A program made the position numbers and the translations under genes. The notes under the pieces are model-generated. The model saw nothing but the letters and a program-made list of their open reading frames with translations, did no database searches and was not told the origin of the DNA. Of a DNA stretch of 64,000 nt, positions 27,284 through 36,219 are shown piece by piece. The DNA comes from JAPOUP01 sp965201085 (lineage in GTDB: Bacteria > Pseudomonadota > Alphaproteobacteria > Rhodobacterales > Rhodobacteraceae): NCBI GenBank assembly GCA_965201085.1, contig CBDAVS010000025.1, positions 620,001-684,000 on the forward strand. The letters run 5' to 3'. Numbering within the stretch: position 1 is the first letter of the stretch; the number at the start of each line of letters is the position of its first letter.

Positions 27284-28791
27284 CCGATCCGAACCGGCTG
27301 TATTTCGGCGACTGCCTGGACGTGATGCGCGAGGACATAGCCGACGGGTCGGTTGACCTGATCTACCTTGATCCCCCGTTCAACTCGAAGCGGCTATACA
27401 ACGCCTTTATCGGCGACGCACAATGGGTCGCTTTCAACGACACATGGCGCTGGCATGAAGCCGTCGATGACTTCCACGACACGGCTTCCGATGTCGGCCT
27501 TGCCGACACCATGGAGGGGCTGCGGCGCATCCTGGGGGAAGGTCCGAACCTGGCCTATCTGTCCTACATGGCGAACCGCCTGCGGGAATGCCGCCGCGTC
27601 CTCAAACCGACTGGATCCATATACCTGCACTGTGATCCGACCATGAGCCACTACCTCAAGGTTGTGATTGGATGGAATTTTCGGACGCCGAAATTACAGG
27701 AACGAAATCCAGTGGCGCCGTTACGGAACGCACAACGATACAGGCCAGGGATCGAAACACTTCGGGAGGGTGCACGACATCATATTCTTCTACGCTATCG
27801 GGCGCGATCAGGTATGGAACCAGGTCTTTGTCCCGCTTGACGAAGGGTATGTCGAAAAGACCTATCGGGGCGTTGACGGTTCCACCGGGCGGCGCTTCAT
27901 GACGACGCCTCTCACGGGTCCAGGCGGCGCGGAAAAAGGCAATCCGGTTTACGAATGGAACGGTCATACCCGCGCATGGCGTTACGGCCGCGAACGCATG
28001 GCGCAGCTGCACGAGGAAGGGCGCCTCCATTATTCCAGAACGGGGTACGTCCGGAAAAAGTTCTATCTTGACGAATCAAAAGGCGCACCTGCCCAGGATG
28101 TCTGGAACGACATTCAGGCGCTGACCGGCGGTAACAGGGAAAAATCGGCTATCCTACACAGAAGCCCGTTGCGCTGCTGGAACGGATCACCTCCGCGTCA
28201 TGTCCTGATGGAGGCGTCGTTCTTGATCCGTTCTGCGGATGCGGAACCACGATTCACGCAGCGCAGAATCTTGGTCGCCGCTGGATCGGGATCGATGTCT
28301 GCGTGAACGCCTGCAAGGTCATTGAGAGGCGCATACGCCAGCATTTCGACAGCCTGTGGAACGACGTGGAGTTCATCGGAATGCCGAAAACGCGGGATGA
28401 CGCCAGAAAGCTCGCCAGCCTGGACGCTTTCCGGTTCGAGCGGTGGGCGGCCGCCCTTGTGGACGGCATGGAACCGAACGGACGGCAGGTCGGCGACAGG
28501 GGAATCGACGGGCGGGGAAGACTGGCGGTCCGCAAGGGAAAGTTCGTCGATATGGTGTCGCAGGTCAAGGGCGGAAGCACCGGCCCCGGCGACGTGCAGG
28601 CGTTCAACGGCGCCCGGCAGCAGGCCGGGGCCGATATCGGCATTTTCACCTGTTTCGAGGACCGCGTGACGCCGCGTATGCGTGACGCTGCGGCATGCGC
28701 AGGGAGGTTCATGGATGTTCCGACGGTTCAGATCTATACTGTCGACGACTTCTTCGAAGGCCGGAAACCGAAAATCCCGATGGCCGCTTGA
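27280..28791 (+). pseudogene. DNA methyltransferase fused to Mrr-like nuclease domain, frameshifted
   Basis: A gene of about 504 codons as laid out. The N-terminal part is an amino-methyltransferase of the DPP(F/Y) type (RLYFGDCLDVMREDI, then LIYLDPPFNSKRLYN). The SAM-binding motif comes later (VVLDPFCGCGTTIHAAQNLG), giving the beta-class motif order. A C-terminal domain of about 130 aa carries GDRGIDGRGRLAV and MVSQVKGGSTGPGDV, a PD-(D/E)xK nuclease signature like Mrr, ending EGRKPKIPMA. Two one-base changes break it: an extra T at about 27668 (before DGIFGRRNYRNEIQW) and one A missing from the run at 28140-28144 (before GYPTQKPVALLE). Both could be real or sequencing errors. The start overlaps the transposase stop, so translation would be coupled. 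Confidence 0.85.
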
Positions 28792-28828
28792 ATGAAGCAT
28801 ATCGAACTGAATCGGAGAGGAGTTGATC

Positions 28829-28993
28829 ATGAAGACAGAACGGAAGCCTAGGCCAGAGGTCAGGATAAAGCCCAACGGTTACCAGCCCAGCAAGGCGGAG
28901 CTAGAGCGGGATGTTGGCATCGCCGCGAAACCCGAGGATATTATCCGGGCGGCGTTCCGGCAGGTGAAAGTCGTCGAAGATCCTGACGCCTGA
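28829..28993 (+). CDS. Small conserved cargo protein, 54 aa
   Basis: Begins MKTERKPRPEVRIKPNGYQP after a strong ribosome-binding site (GGAGAGGAG, 6 bp upstream). The segment YQPSKAELERDV and the later KPEDIIRAAFRQV are well formed. From memory, small proteins with a YQPSKAELE-type motif accompany methyltransferase-nuclease fusions of this class, but their role is not known to me. It lies inside the IS1595 transposon, 37 bp after the fusion gene. Candidates for its function are a regulator or an inhibitor of the nuclease half; this is speculation. Confidence 0.75.
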   Translation: MKTERKPRPEVRIKPNGYQPSKAELERDVGIAAKPEDIIRAAFRQVKVVEDPDA

Positions 28994-29005
28994 GCGAATT
29001 AAAAC

Positions 29006-29028
29006 GGACGGCCACTCGTTGGCCGTCC
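29006..29028. terminator. Hairpin at the end of the transposon cargo
   Basis: A 9-bp perfect stem (GGACGGCCA / TGGCCGTCC) with a 5-nt loop, 12 bp after the last cargo gene and still inside the transposon. On the plus strand no U-run follows. On the minus strand the stem is followed by GTTTTAATT, so it could also stop transcription entering from outside. Confidence 0.55.
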
Positions 29029-29145
29029 AATCGAATGGCACCTTGGTATATAATCCCCAAACAAATGCCAAAAGGTCATAGTGCTATAGCGAAGCAATAG
29101 TACTCATCTTCATCGTGTATGGCCCTCCAACACGATAAAAGCGGC

Positions 29146-29394
29146 TTAACCCGGGAACAGCAATTCCGCCAGATACGATGTCCCAGACGGAACCAGAGCG
29201 AAAACGGCGGCAACCACCGCCATATGCCACCACCTATGATTGGCCACCCTGTCCGCCATACGGGTTTCGAAACCCGCCATTTCCGCTCTGAACGCGGCGA
29301 GAGTTTCAGAAAGCTCCGATTTCATGGTCTCAATCCTCCCCTCCATTTCGGTGACGCGAACCCGAAGGTCGCATATCTCACCGGATTCGGGCAT
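29146..29394 (-). CDS. Small coiled-coil membrane protein
   Basis: An 82-aa product with a predicted coiled coil (VTEMEGRIETMKSELSETLA, then FRAEMAGFETRMADRVANH) followed by a single hydrophobic helix (WWHMAVVAAVFALVPSG) and a short tail. The layout is that of small phage or plasmid-associated membrane proteins. I recognise no family with certainty. It lies directly outside the IS1595 transposon. Confidence 0.5.
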   Translation of the reverse strand: MPESGEICDLRVRVTEMEGRIETMKSELSETLAAFRAEMAGFETRMADRVANHRWWHMAVVAAVFALVPSGTSYLAELLFPG

Positions 29395-29838
29395 GTATGT
29401 ACGCCGCCCGGGGCCTTAGAAAGTCCCACACCTGTACATCATCCCATTCCCGTCTCCGCTTTCCGGGGGCGTCGCGGACCTGGATGGCCCAGCTCAGCCT
29501 CCCGGGGCCCCGCCGGACCTTTTTCGTCCCCGGCGGCGGCCGCGGGTTCGGATGCGAGCCGACGGGGCGCCCTAGGTCGATGACGGATGTCCAGATGTCG
29601 GGCACCTGACCGTCCGGCGGCCTCACCACGTCCCGGTGGCCCCGCGGTTCCGGCATGGCGTGGCGAAGGTCGATGTCCGCCTCCGGGAATGCACCACACC
29701 CGGTTCAACCCAAATTCAGCGGGACATTGTACCAAGCGGTATCGAGAGGCCGGATGTGTAGTCGTTCTGGCCACATGGGTTAGGGGTTGGCGTTTCAGCC
29801 AACTCCGGCTAACCTGCCCCAGGCCTTGGAGTTCTCCG
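29395..29838. other. GC-rich stretch, no gene assigned
   Basis: A minus-strand frame (29656-29395) is open and has moderately protein-like content (PDIWTSVIDLGRPVG), but I cannot place it and its 3' end runs into the small membrane-protein gene. The composition resembles the decayed IS sequences elsewhere. A ribosome-binding site for the next gene is at 29828-29831. Confidence 0.35.
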
Positions 29839-31419
29839 TTGCGCAATTTCCATCTTCCCGGTCGCTCAGCCGTATTCGCCGCCAACGGCATGTGCGCTAC
29901 ATCGCATCCGCTTGCGGCTCAGGTGGCCGTAAATGTGCTCGCGTCAGGCGGCAATGCCGTTGACGCCGCTGTCGCCGGGGCGGTGCTTCTTGGCTTCTGC
30001 GAACCCCAGATGACCGGATTAGGCGGGGACTGCTTCGCGCTCGTCAAGCCAGCCGGTGAAGATCGGGTGCTCGCGCTCAACGGTTCAGGCCGTGCGCCGA
30101 CCGCGCTAAGCGCGGCGTCCATGCGGGCGGCGGGTCACACCTCGGTTCCGCTCGACGGTCCGGAAGCCGTAACGGTTCCCGGAGCCGTCAACGCGTTCTG
30201 TACGCTCGTTTCCGACTACGGACGGCTGGAACTCGAATCTTTGCTCAGTCCCGCGATAACATATGCGGAGACCGGAGTTCCCGTGTCGCCCCGTGTCGCT
30301 TTTGATTGGGCATCTTCAGCTGACACGCTTCGAGGCGCAGCGCGTGATTACTACCTTAACGGAGGCCGTGCTCCCGCCGTAGGGGAGATGTTTCGGCATC
30401 ACGAACAGGCGGAGATACTGCGCCGAATCGGACGGGAGGGTCGTCCGGCTTTCTACGAAGGCGAGATCGCCGAAGATATGGTGAGCAGCCTCAACGCATT
30501 GGGCGGTGTCCATACGCTGGATGATTTCGCCGCAACCCAGTGCGACTACACGACACCGATCACCGGCACATACGGAAACGTGGATCTGGTCGAACATCCC
30601 CCCAATGGCCAAGGCGCCGCCGCGATACTGCTTCTGAACATCCTTGCACAGTTCGACCTCGCGGCGATGGATCCTTTCGGAGCCAGACGCACGCATATCG
30701 AGGCGGAGGCGACGAAACTGGCCTATGACGCCCGAAACCGATTCATAGCCGATCATGCCAGTTCGAATCACCTTGAACATATGCTGGCGCATGAAAACGC
30801 CACGCGTCTTGCGTCGCTGATCGACCCCAAACGCGCACGGCATTTAACCCCGGAGATCACCGAAGCCATACATCGCGATACCGTCTATATCACCACGGTT
30901 GACAGGGACCGCATGGCGGTCTCGCTGATCTATTCGATCTTTCACAGCTTCGGGTCCGGCATTGCCTCGGACAGGTTCGGCATCCTGTTCCATAACCGTG
31001 GCGCGGGGTTCACCCTGGAGGAAGGTCATCCCAACGAGGCCATGCCCGGAAAGCGCCCGATGCATACGATCATCCCGGCAATGCTCAGGAGCGGCGGACG
31101 CGTCGTGATGCCATTCGGCGTGATGGGCGGGCAGTACCAGGCCTGTGGCCATGCGCGATTCGTAGCCAATCTGGTCGACTTCGGTATGGACGCTCAGTCC
31201 GCCATCGACGCGCCCCGGTCGTTCCCGGATGGTGGAGCACTGCAGTTGGAGGAGGGTTATTCCGATGCGGTTTGCGCTGAGCTGACCGAACTCGGTCATA
31301 TCGTGGTCAGGCCCGAAACCGGCATCGGCGGTGCGCAGGCCATCCGTATCGATCACCAGTTGGACATTCTCGAAGGGGGATCGGACCCGCGCAAGGATGG
31401 CTGCGCTCTTGGCTATTGA
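29839..31419 (+). CDS. Gamma-glutamyltransferase family protein (YwrD type)
   Basis: An Ntn-hydrolase that cleaves itself and then hydrolyses or transfers gamma-glutamyl groups. I start it at TTG 29839 (LRNFHLPGRSAVFAANGMCA), because the family begins this way and GGAG sits 7 bp upstream. The protein is about 526 aa. Seen: HPLAAQVAVNVLASGGNAVD, GLGGDCFALV, NGSGRAP, EHPPNGQGAAAIL, and the autoprocessing site HRDTVYITTVDRDRM with the nucleophile Thr. The late glycine-rich FGVMGGQYQACGHARFV is also there. No signal peptide, so it is probably cytoplasmic, as in the YwrD branch. First gene of a four-gene operon with a flavin oxidoreductase and a hydro-lyase. Confidence 0.85.
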   Translation: MRNFHLPGRSAVFAANGMCATSHPLAAQVAVNVLASGGNAVDAAVAGAVLLGFCEPQMTGLGGDCFALVKPAGEDRVLALNGSGRAPTALSAASMRAAGHTSVPLDGPEAVTVPGAVNAFCTLVSDYGRLELESLLSPAITYAETGVPVSPRVAFDWASSADTLRGAARDYYLNGGRAPAVGEMFRHHEQAEILRRIGREGRPAFYEGEIAEDMVSSLNALGGVHTLDDFAATQCDYTTPITGTYGNVDLVEHPPNGQGAAAILLLNILAQFDLAAMDPFGARRTHIEAEATKLAYDARNRFIADHASSNHLEHMLAHENATRLASLIDPKRARHLTPEITEAIHRDTVYITTVDRDRMAVSLIYSIFHSFGSGIASDRFGILFHNRGAGFTLEEGHPNEAMPGKRPMHTIIPAMLRSGGRVVMPFGVMGGQYQACGHARFVANLVDFGMDAQSAIDAPRSFPDGGALQLEEGYSDAVCAELTELGHIVVRPETGIGGAQAIRIDHQLDILEGGSDPRKDGCALGY

Positions 31420-31445
31420 AAGCACACCAGCATTGGAGACCCGGT

Positions 31446-31592
31446 ATGTGGATTGACCTCACCGATGGATCGTTACGCCAACAGACGTTTGTGTCGACCG
31501 GTTGGGTCAATATCTCGCGAAGCGAAGTGTGGATGACCTGGCCAGCGGAATGCACTGACGGATGGCGTTTCCGGAGCAACTGGACCGAATGA
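31446..31592 (+). CDS. Small hypothetical protein, 48 aa
   Basis: Open frame between the gamma-glutamyltransferase gene and the oxidoreductase gene, 26 bp after the first and 1 bp before the second. The product is Trp-rich (MWIDLTDGSLRQQTFVSTGW, then EVWMTWPAECTDGWRF). No family recognised. It may be a real small protein, a translated leader, or a remnant. Confidence 0.3.
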   Translation: MWIDLTDGSLRQQTFVSTGWVNISRSEVWMTWPAECTDGWRFRSNWTE

Positions 31593-31593
31593 C

Positions 31594-32685
31594 GTGAACA
31601 AACCAAGCATACTGGTTATCGGTGGTGGAATCATCGGCACGACCGCAGCGGTCCAGCTTGCGCTGGCTTCCGAAAACGTGACCCTGATCGATCCAATGGT
31701 GGATGAGGGTCGCGCCTCGGCTGGCTCTCTTGCGTGGCTGAACGTGTCCTCGACAGCGGATCCGACCTATGCGAGGTTACGGCACAAATCGATGCGCCTA
31801 TGGCACCGTATGGCGAAGATGTTTCCGGACTGCCCGGTGAGGTTTCCGGGGGCGCTTCATTTGGGAAGGGATTCGGATTCGATCGGGACGCATCAAACGC
31901 TGATGGACAGTCTTGGCTGGCCGGCAGTGGTTCTCGATTCCACCGAACTGTTGCGGAGAATCCCGGCACTGGCGAACCCGCCGGATTCAGCCCTGCTAAT
32001 GTCCCGAGAGGGTGCCGCACATCCGGATCGCATCACCGCATGGATGCTTGAACGGGCGGGATCATCCGGCGTGAATGTCATGAAAGGCCGTGTCTCCAAA
32101 ATCCGCACCAACGGCGGGGCGGTGACCGGCGTCCAACTTCAGGACGGAGACAGGATAGCGTGTGATCGGATCATTGTCGCCGCGGGCAATGACACCCGCG
32201 CCCTCCTGACGGAAGCGGGTGTCGATCTGGCCATTCAACGCAGCCCCGGTATCCTGATGCACACCGCGCCAGTCCCGAACCGTTTTCCTTTTATGATGGC
32301 GACGCCGGAGCTTGATTTCTGGCAGGACGATACGGGCGTGATATTGATGTCCATGTCACTCGCGAAAACGCCTGGCCGCTCGGATAACCTGATCGTCAAC
32401 GACGCTCTGACGGCACTGACGGACATGGTGCCCTGCATTTCGGGGATAAAGGTCACGCGGGTTCTGCGCCGCGACCGACCGATCCCATCCGATGGCTATC
32501 CGTTGGTCGGACCGGTCGGGCCCACCGGACTTTGGATCGCCGCTATGCATAGCGGCATGACGCTCGCTCCGGTAGTCGCGGAAGCGTTGGTGGACTGGAT
32601 ATTGGGCAGAGCCGAACGGCATGATATGACCGCCTATAATCCGGATCGGGACATGGATGGTAAACGGGAAAGGGTTGCTTTGTGA
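31594..32685 (+). CDS. FAD-dependent oxidoreductase (D-amino-acid oxidase/dehydrogenase family)
   Basis: A 363-aa flavoprotein with GTG start. The Rossmann motif is at the N-terminus (ILVIGGGIIGTTAAVQLAL, with the acidic end of the second strand in VTLIDP). The DAO-family segments follow: GSLAWLNVSS, then DRIIVAAGNDTRALL and, near the end, GYPLVGPVGPTGLWIAAMHS plus GMTLAPVVAEALVDWI. It would oxidise an amine or amino acid, passing electrons to oxygen or quinone. It overlaps the following hydro-lyase gene by 4 bp, showing translational coupling. The substrate is unknown; the neighbours suggest a gamma-glutamyl or hydroxy-substituted amino compound (inference). Confidence 0.85.
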   Translation: MNKPSILVIGGGIIGTTAAVQLALASENVTLIDPMVDEGRASAGSLAWLNVSSTADPTYARLRHKSMRLWHRMAKMFPDCPVRFPGALHLGRDSDSIGTHQTLMDSLGWPAVVLDSTELLRRIPALANPPDSALLMSREGAAHPDRITAWMLERAGSSGVNVMKGRVSKIRTNGGAVTGVQLQDGDRIACDRIIVAAGNDTRALLTEAGVDLAIQRSPGILMHTAPVPNRFPFMMATPELDFWQDDTGVILMSMSLAKTPGRSDNLIVNDALTALTDMVPCISGIKVTRVLRRDRPIPSDGYPLVGPVGPTGLWIAAMHSGMTLAPVVAEALVDWILGRAERHDMTAYNPDRDMDGKRERVAL

Positions 32686-33638
32686 TCCCGATAGGGCTGA
32701 TCCAATCCACCGCCGAGGAATTGATGGCGAAAGCCGCGATCGAGATTCCTCTCGATTATCTTGACGGTCTAAAAGCCGCCACCGACACGGAGGACGGCGA
32801 ACTCTCCTCTTTCGTATTACAGGCCATGCTCGATAATTACGAAGCGGCGAAGGAGGACCGGCGGGCCATGTGCGGCGATACCGGCACGCCCAGATGGTAT
32901 GTCAAGATGGGCAACGATGCATATGTGGAGGGCGGGATGATCGCCCTTGAAGCGGCGTTGCGCCGTGCCACGGCGACCGCGACGCACAACGTACCGCTGC
33001 GTCCCAATCGGGTGCATCCGCTATGGCGGAGCGATAACGACAACAATGTGGGAATAGGCGCGCCCGAAATCGAATACGGTTTCGAACCGCATGGAGAATG
33101 GGTCGACCTGATCACCGTCCACAAGGGCGGGCTGTTCGGGACCGACTACCGTATGCTGTTTCCGAGCGACGGAATTGAAGGACTCAAGCGCTTCTATCTT
33201 GACTGTCTGGTCGCTTTCGGCAAGCGCGGGCTCGCCTGCCAGCCAGCGATCATTGGGGTTGGGCTTGGCGGGTGTAAGGACACCTGCATGGTGCTTGGCA
33301 AGCGCGCGGCCTGCCTGCGCGTTGTTGGAAGCCGGAATGCGGACCCGCGCATCGCCGCGCTCGAGGACGAGTTGAAGGAACTGGGCAATTCCATCGGCAT
33401 GGGAGCGATGGGATTCGTCGGCAAAAACATGGTGATCGACTGCAACATCGAGGTTGCATACTGCCATACCGGAGGGATGCAGATGTCGATTCACACCTTC
33501 TGTCTGTCTTCCCGCAGAGCCGTCGCGCGGCTTTTTCCCGATGGACGGGTCGAATATCGAACCGACCCTGACTGGTTCACCCCATATCAGCGGAGGGACT
33601 CCGTGGAGTGGACTCCAATGCTGGACGCCGCAGAATGA
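32682..33638 (+). CDS. Class I fumarase / tartrate dehydratase-type hydro-lyase, alpha subunit
   Basis: A 318-aa iron-sulphur hydro-lyase subunit. Three conserved cysteine positions fit [4Fe-4S] binding: CGDTGTPRWYVKMG, then GLGGCKDTCMVLGKRA (or the nearby ACQPAI), and EVAYCHTGGMQMS. GIGAPEIEYGFE and VHKGGLFGTDYRML correspond to the family's substrate region. Class I split enzymes dehydrate fumarate/malate, tartrate or related hydroxy acids. This one diverges from TtdA and FumA in several loops, so the substrate is open. Start at 32682 overlaps the oxidoreductase stop; the beta gene overlaps its stop by 4 bp. Confidence 0.82.
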   Translation: MIPIGLIQSTAEELMAKAAIEIPLDYLDGLKAATDTEDGELSSFVLQAMLDNYEAAKEDRRAMCGDTGTPRWYVKMGNDAYVEGGMIALEAALRRATATATHNVPLRPNRVHPLWRSDNDNNVGIGAPEIEYGFEPHGEWVDLITVHKGGLFGTDYRMLFPSDGIEGLKRFYLDCLVAFGKRGLACQPAIIGVGLGGCKDTCMVLGKRAACLRVVGSRNADPRIAALEDELKELGNSIGMGAMGFVGKNMVIDCNIEVAYCHTGGMQMSIHTFCLSSRRAVARLFPDGRVEYRTDPDWFTPYQRRDSVEWTPMLDAAE

Positions 33639-34297
33639 AAACGGTGGAAATCAGCACGACGCCAACGCCGGATTCGCTCACTTCCCTGGCGCTGGGCGAC
33701 GTGGTTTTTCTCAACGGTCTGGTCTACACGGCCCGCGAAGGTGTTTATATGCGGGTGCTGCAGGACGGTGTCGACATTCCGATGGACCTGCCCGCCGTGA
33801 GCGCGGCTAATTTCCATTGCTCACCCGCCGCGACCGTCCATGAGGAGGGTACTCCTGATGTTGGTGCCGTGACCGCCACCGCATCGTTTCGATTTGCGAA
33901 GTGGTTACCCGAATGGATGGGGAAAACCGGCGCGAAATTGATCATCGGAAAGGGCGGCATGTCGTCGAAGGATTACCGGGAATATTTCGTGCCAAATGGA
34001 GCGCTGTATCTTTCGACCGTTGGATATGGGACAGGGGCGCTTCTCGGACGTGGCATGGAGAGGGTGGAAGCCGTCCATTGGAAAGACGAGCTTGGGCTCG
34101 CGCAGGCGATGTGGGTGTTCCGGGCACGACGTATGGGCCCCTTCATCGTTGCTTCCGATCACGATGGAAACTGTCTGTTCGAGCGGGAGAACAAGAAGAT
34201 CAACCGTAATCTCAACCGGATCTATGTGGGATTGAAACCCGCCGTACTGAAGCGATTTGGCGAGACCGACGACAGATCCGACGAGATGATCGGATAG
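33635..34297 (+). CDS. Class I fumarase / tartrate dehydratase-type hydro-lyase, beta subunit
   Basis: A 220-aa swivelling-domain subunit: LTSLALGDVVFLNGLVYTAR (family start), then FHCSPAATVHEEG, then GKTGAKLIIGKGGMSSKDYR, LSTVGYGTGALLGRGMERVE and WKDELGLAQAMWVFRARRMG. The KxLIGKGG motif and the late E-x-x-W are as in TtdB/FumA C-terminal domain. It begins at the ATG overlapping the alpha stop (ATGA), so the subunits are made in equal amounts. The operon ends here, 57 bp before an ISNCY element. Confidence 0.85.
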   Translation: MKTVEISTTPTPDSLTSLALGDVVFLNGLVYTAREGVYMRVLQDGVDIPMDLPAVSAANFHCSPAATVHEEGTPDVGAVTATASFRFAKWLPEWMGKTGAKLIIGKGGMSSKDYREYFVPNGALYLSTVGYGTGALLGRGMERVEAVHWKDELGLAQAMWVFRARRMGPFIVASDHDGNCLFERENKKINRNLNRIYVGLKPAVLKRFGETDDRSDEMIG

Positions 34298-34353
34298 AGC
34301 CAAGCCACTCTGCGCTCCGCTTCAGCTCACGCAATCCGGGAGTTGTCATATCT

Positions 34354-36089
34354 AGTGTCCGCCAGAAAACCGCCAAGCTGCGGTTTTTTGTGGTAAATGA
34401 CGGAATCCGCCTTGCGGGGATCCGCCGGATATGGCGGTCAGGGTATGCCGCGGAATCCGGCAATCCTCCCCTTCAGGAGGCCCCCATGCGCAGGGTCCAC
34501 GACACCCAGCGGAGGCCCGGCGCCCCCGACATCACCAGGATCAGGCTGGACGTGAAATCGAGGGACGACATCCCGGCGATCCCGATCGGCCTCCAGGACC
34601 CCTGCGGCGACGAAGGGACCCGAAAGCGGCTGTCCGGGCTTCCGGGTCGGCTGGTGCTGCCCGGAAAGGGCCGCCGGGTCGGCGGGCCGGGGATGGAACC
34701 GTGGACCATCCTGGTGCTGGGGGTCGTGAAGCAGGGTCCCGGGTGCGGTTCCGACCGGCTTCGGGAACCGGCGAACCAGCACATCCCGATCCGGCGAAGG
34801 CCGGAGGCCGGGCCACGGATCATGGGACGGGGACGGATACGGATACCGGCGTCCGGTTGACAGCGTGTCGCTCCCCTCGCCGGAGCTTCCCGCCGGGGTC
34901 GGAAGGACGGTCGTGGAGAGGGGCCACAGGGTGGCCGCGGAAAAAGCCTGGCGCCGCGTCGCGCGGCCGCCGTGATTCCTTCGTGGCCGGGACCGACGTG
35001 CATCATCCGACCGACCGCAGCCTGCCGATGGACGCGGCGCGGTGCATGGTCCGGGACGTGTCCCGGGCCTGCGGGGGGCCTGGGCCGCCCGGCTGGCGGC
35101 GGAAGGAATACCTTTGCGGAAAGCTCCGGAAAGGCTACCTCCGGGTGGCCACGTCACGGCTCGCCAACCCGCGCCCGAGGGACGTGGAGGCGCCGCTCCG
35201 GCTCGCCCTGAAGCTGGCGGACAGGGCGGAGGCCAGCCGCGCGGAGATCGACGGTATGTTGGGCATCCCGGGCCCATCGGACAGTATCCGGGGCTTCATC
35301 GGCCATGTCAGGCACCGGGCGGACCTGACCGGACGGCGGATCCTGAAGGGAGGGACGATCCCGCACCGCGGGAAGGTGCACCCGATATCCGGGCCGCACA
35401 CCCGCTGGATATCGAAGGGAAAGGCCGGGGTCCCGGTGGAGCCCGGCGTTCCGATCCGCCTCCTTGAGGACCGGCACCGGTTAATCCTGCACCATTCGGT
35501 GATGTGGGAGGGGAGCGACGTGGACGTGGCGGTCCCCATGGGCGGGGAGGCGCGGGCCCGGTTCCCGGATCTCTCGGTGGTGAGCTTCGACCGCAGTCCG
35601 CACAGCCCCCCGGACCGGTTGGGGCCTGCCGGGATGCTGGAGCCGACGCCATGCCGCGGAAAGGCAGGCTGTCGAAGGCGGACCGCGTCCGGGAAAGCGG
35701 GGAGGCGTTCCGCGGGGCGCGGCGCGCCCACGCCGCCGGCGGGTCGGCCATCAACAGCCTGGAGCACCGCGGTCTGGACCGCTTCGGCGGCCACGGAAAG
35801 AAGGGTTTCGCCCGCACCGTGGCGCTGGCGGTGCTGGCCGCGAACGTCCACCGCCCCGGCCTGATGCCGCCGGCGAGGGAGCGCCCCGTGCTTCCCGCCG
35901 CTGCGGGGCCCGGACCGGCGTGCCCGCGGGCCGGCGGAGGCCCGGATGTTCACTATATGTTCCCGCCACCGACCGTCCCGTCGAAGCCCCGGGCGGCGCC
36001 CCGACGGGCCCGGCCACGGCCCCGTGAAGCCGGAATCCGCCGGATCCGGCCGGATCCCCGGAAAAACACGGGGTTTTCTGGCAGACACT
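34354..36089 (+). mobile_element. ISNCY-type element, copy B (decayed)
   Basis: A 1736-bp element with the same ends as copy A, in the opposite orientation, flanked by the direct repeat ATCT (34350-34353 and 36090-36093). Transposase pieces on the plus strand are MRRVHDTQRRPGAPD, SRDDIPAIPIGLQD and GGPGMEPWTILVLGVVKQG. These are followed by a shift and then SFVAGTDVHHPTDRSL, HRGKVHPISGPHTRWIS and KGKAGVPVEPGVPIR. The last segment, SLEHRGLDRFGGHGKKGFAR, lies in a further frame. Several family positions are changed by T to C or A to G (for example Leu to Pro, His to Arg, Asp to Gly). Confidence 0.85.
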
Positions 36090-36219
36090 ATCTATATGGA
36101 TGGATGCTCGGTGACAGCCAGCACCGGCTTGGCGAACGGGGCCTTTGTATCACCGTCAATACCGACCGTTCCACCATCACGATGAATTACGTATCCGTCG
36201 CGAATGTTATCGACAGGAT

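Larger units (their letters stand above)
26220..29058 (+). mobile_element. IS1595-family transposon with modification/nuclease cargo
   Basis: An element of 2839 bp. Terminal inverted repeats of 23 bp start GGGGATTATATA on both sides and differ at two positions (both transitions). They are flanked by a perfect 8-bp direct repeat AAACAAAT (26212-26219 and 29059-29066), the length expected for IS1595. Inside, all on the plus strand, are an ISXO2-like transposase, a DNA methyltransferase-nuclease fusion gene whose start overlaps the transposase stop (ATGA), and a 54-aa gene. Everything lies within the ends, so the whole set moved as one unit. Confidence 0.92.

Noticed and set aside
29587..29838. 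Upstream extension of the gamma-glutamyltransferase frame.
   Set aside because: It lies in decayed GC-rich sequence; the family N-terminus begins at TTG 29839 with a ribosome-binding site.
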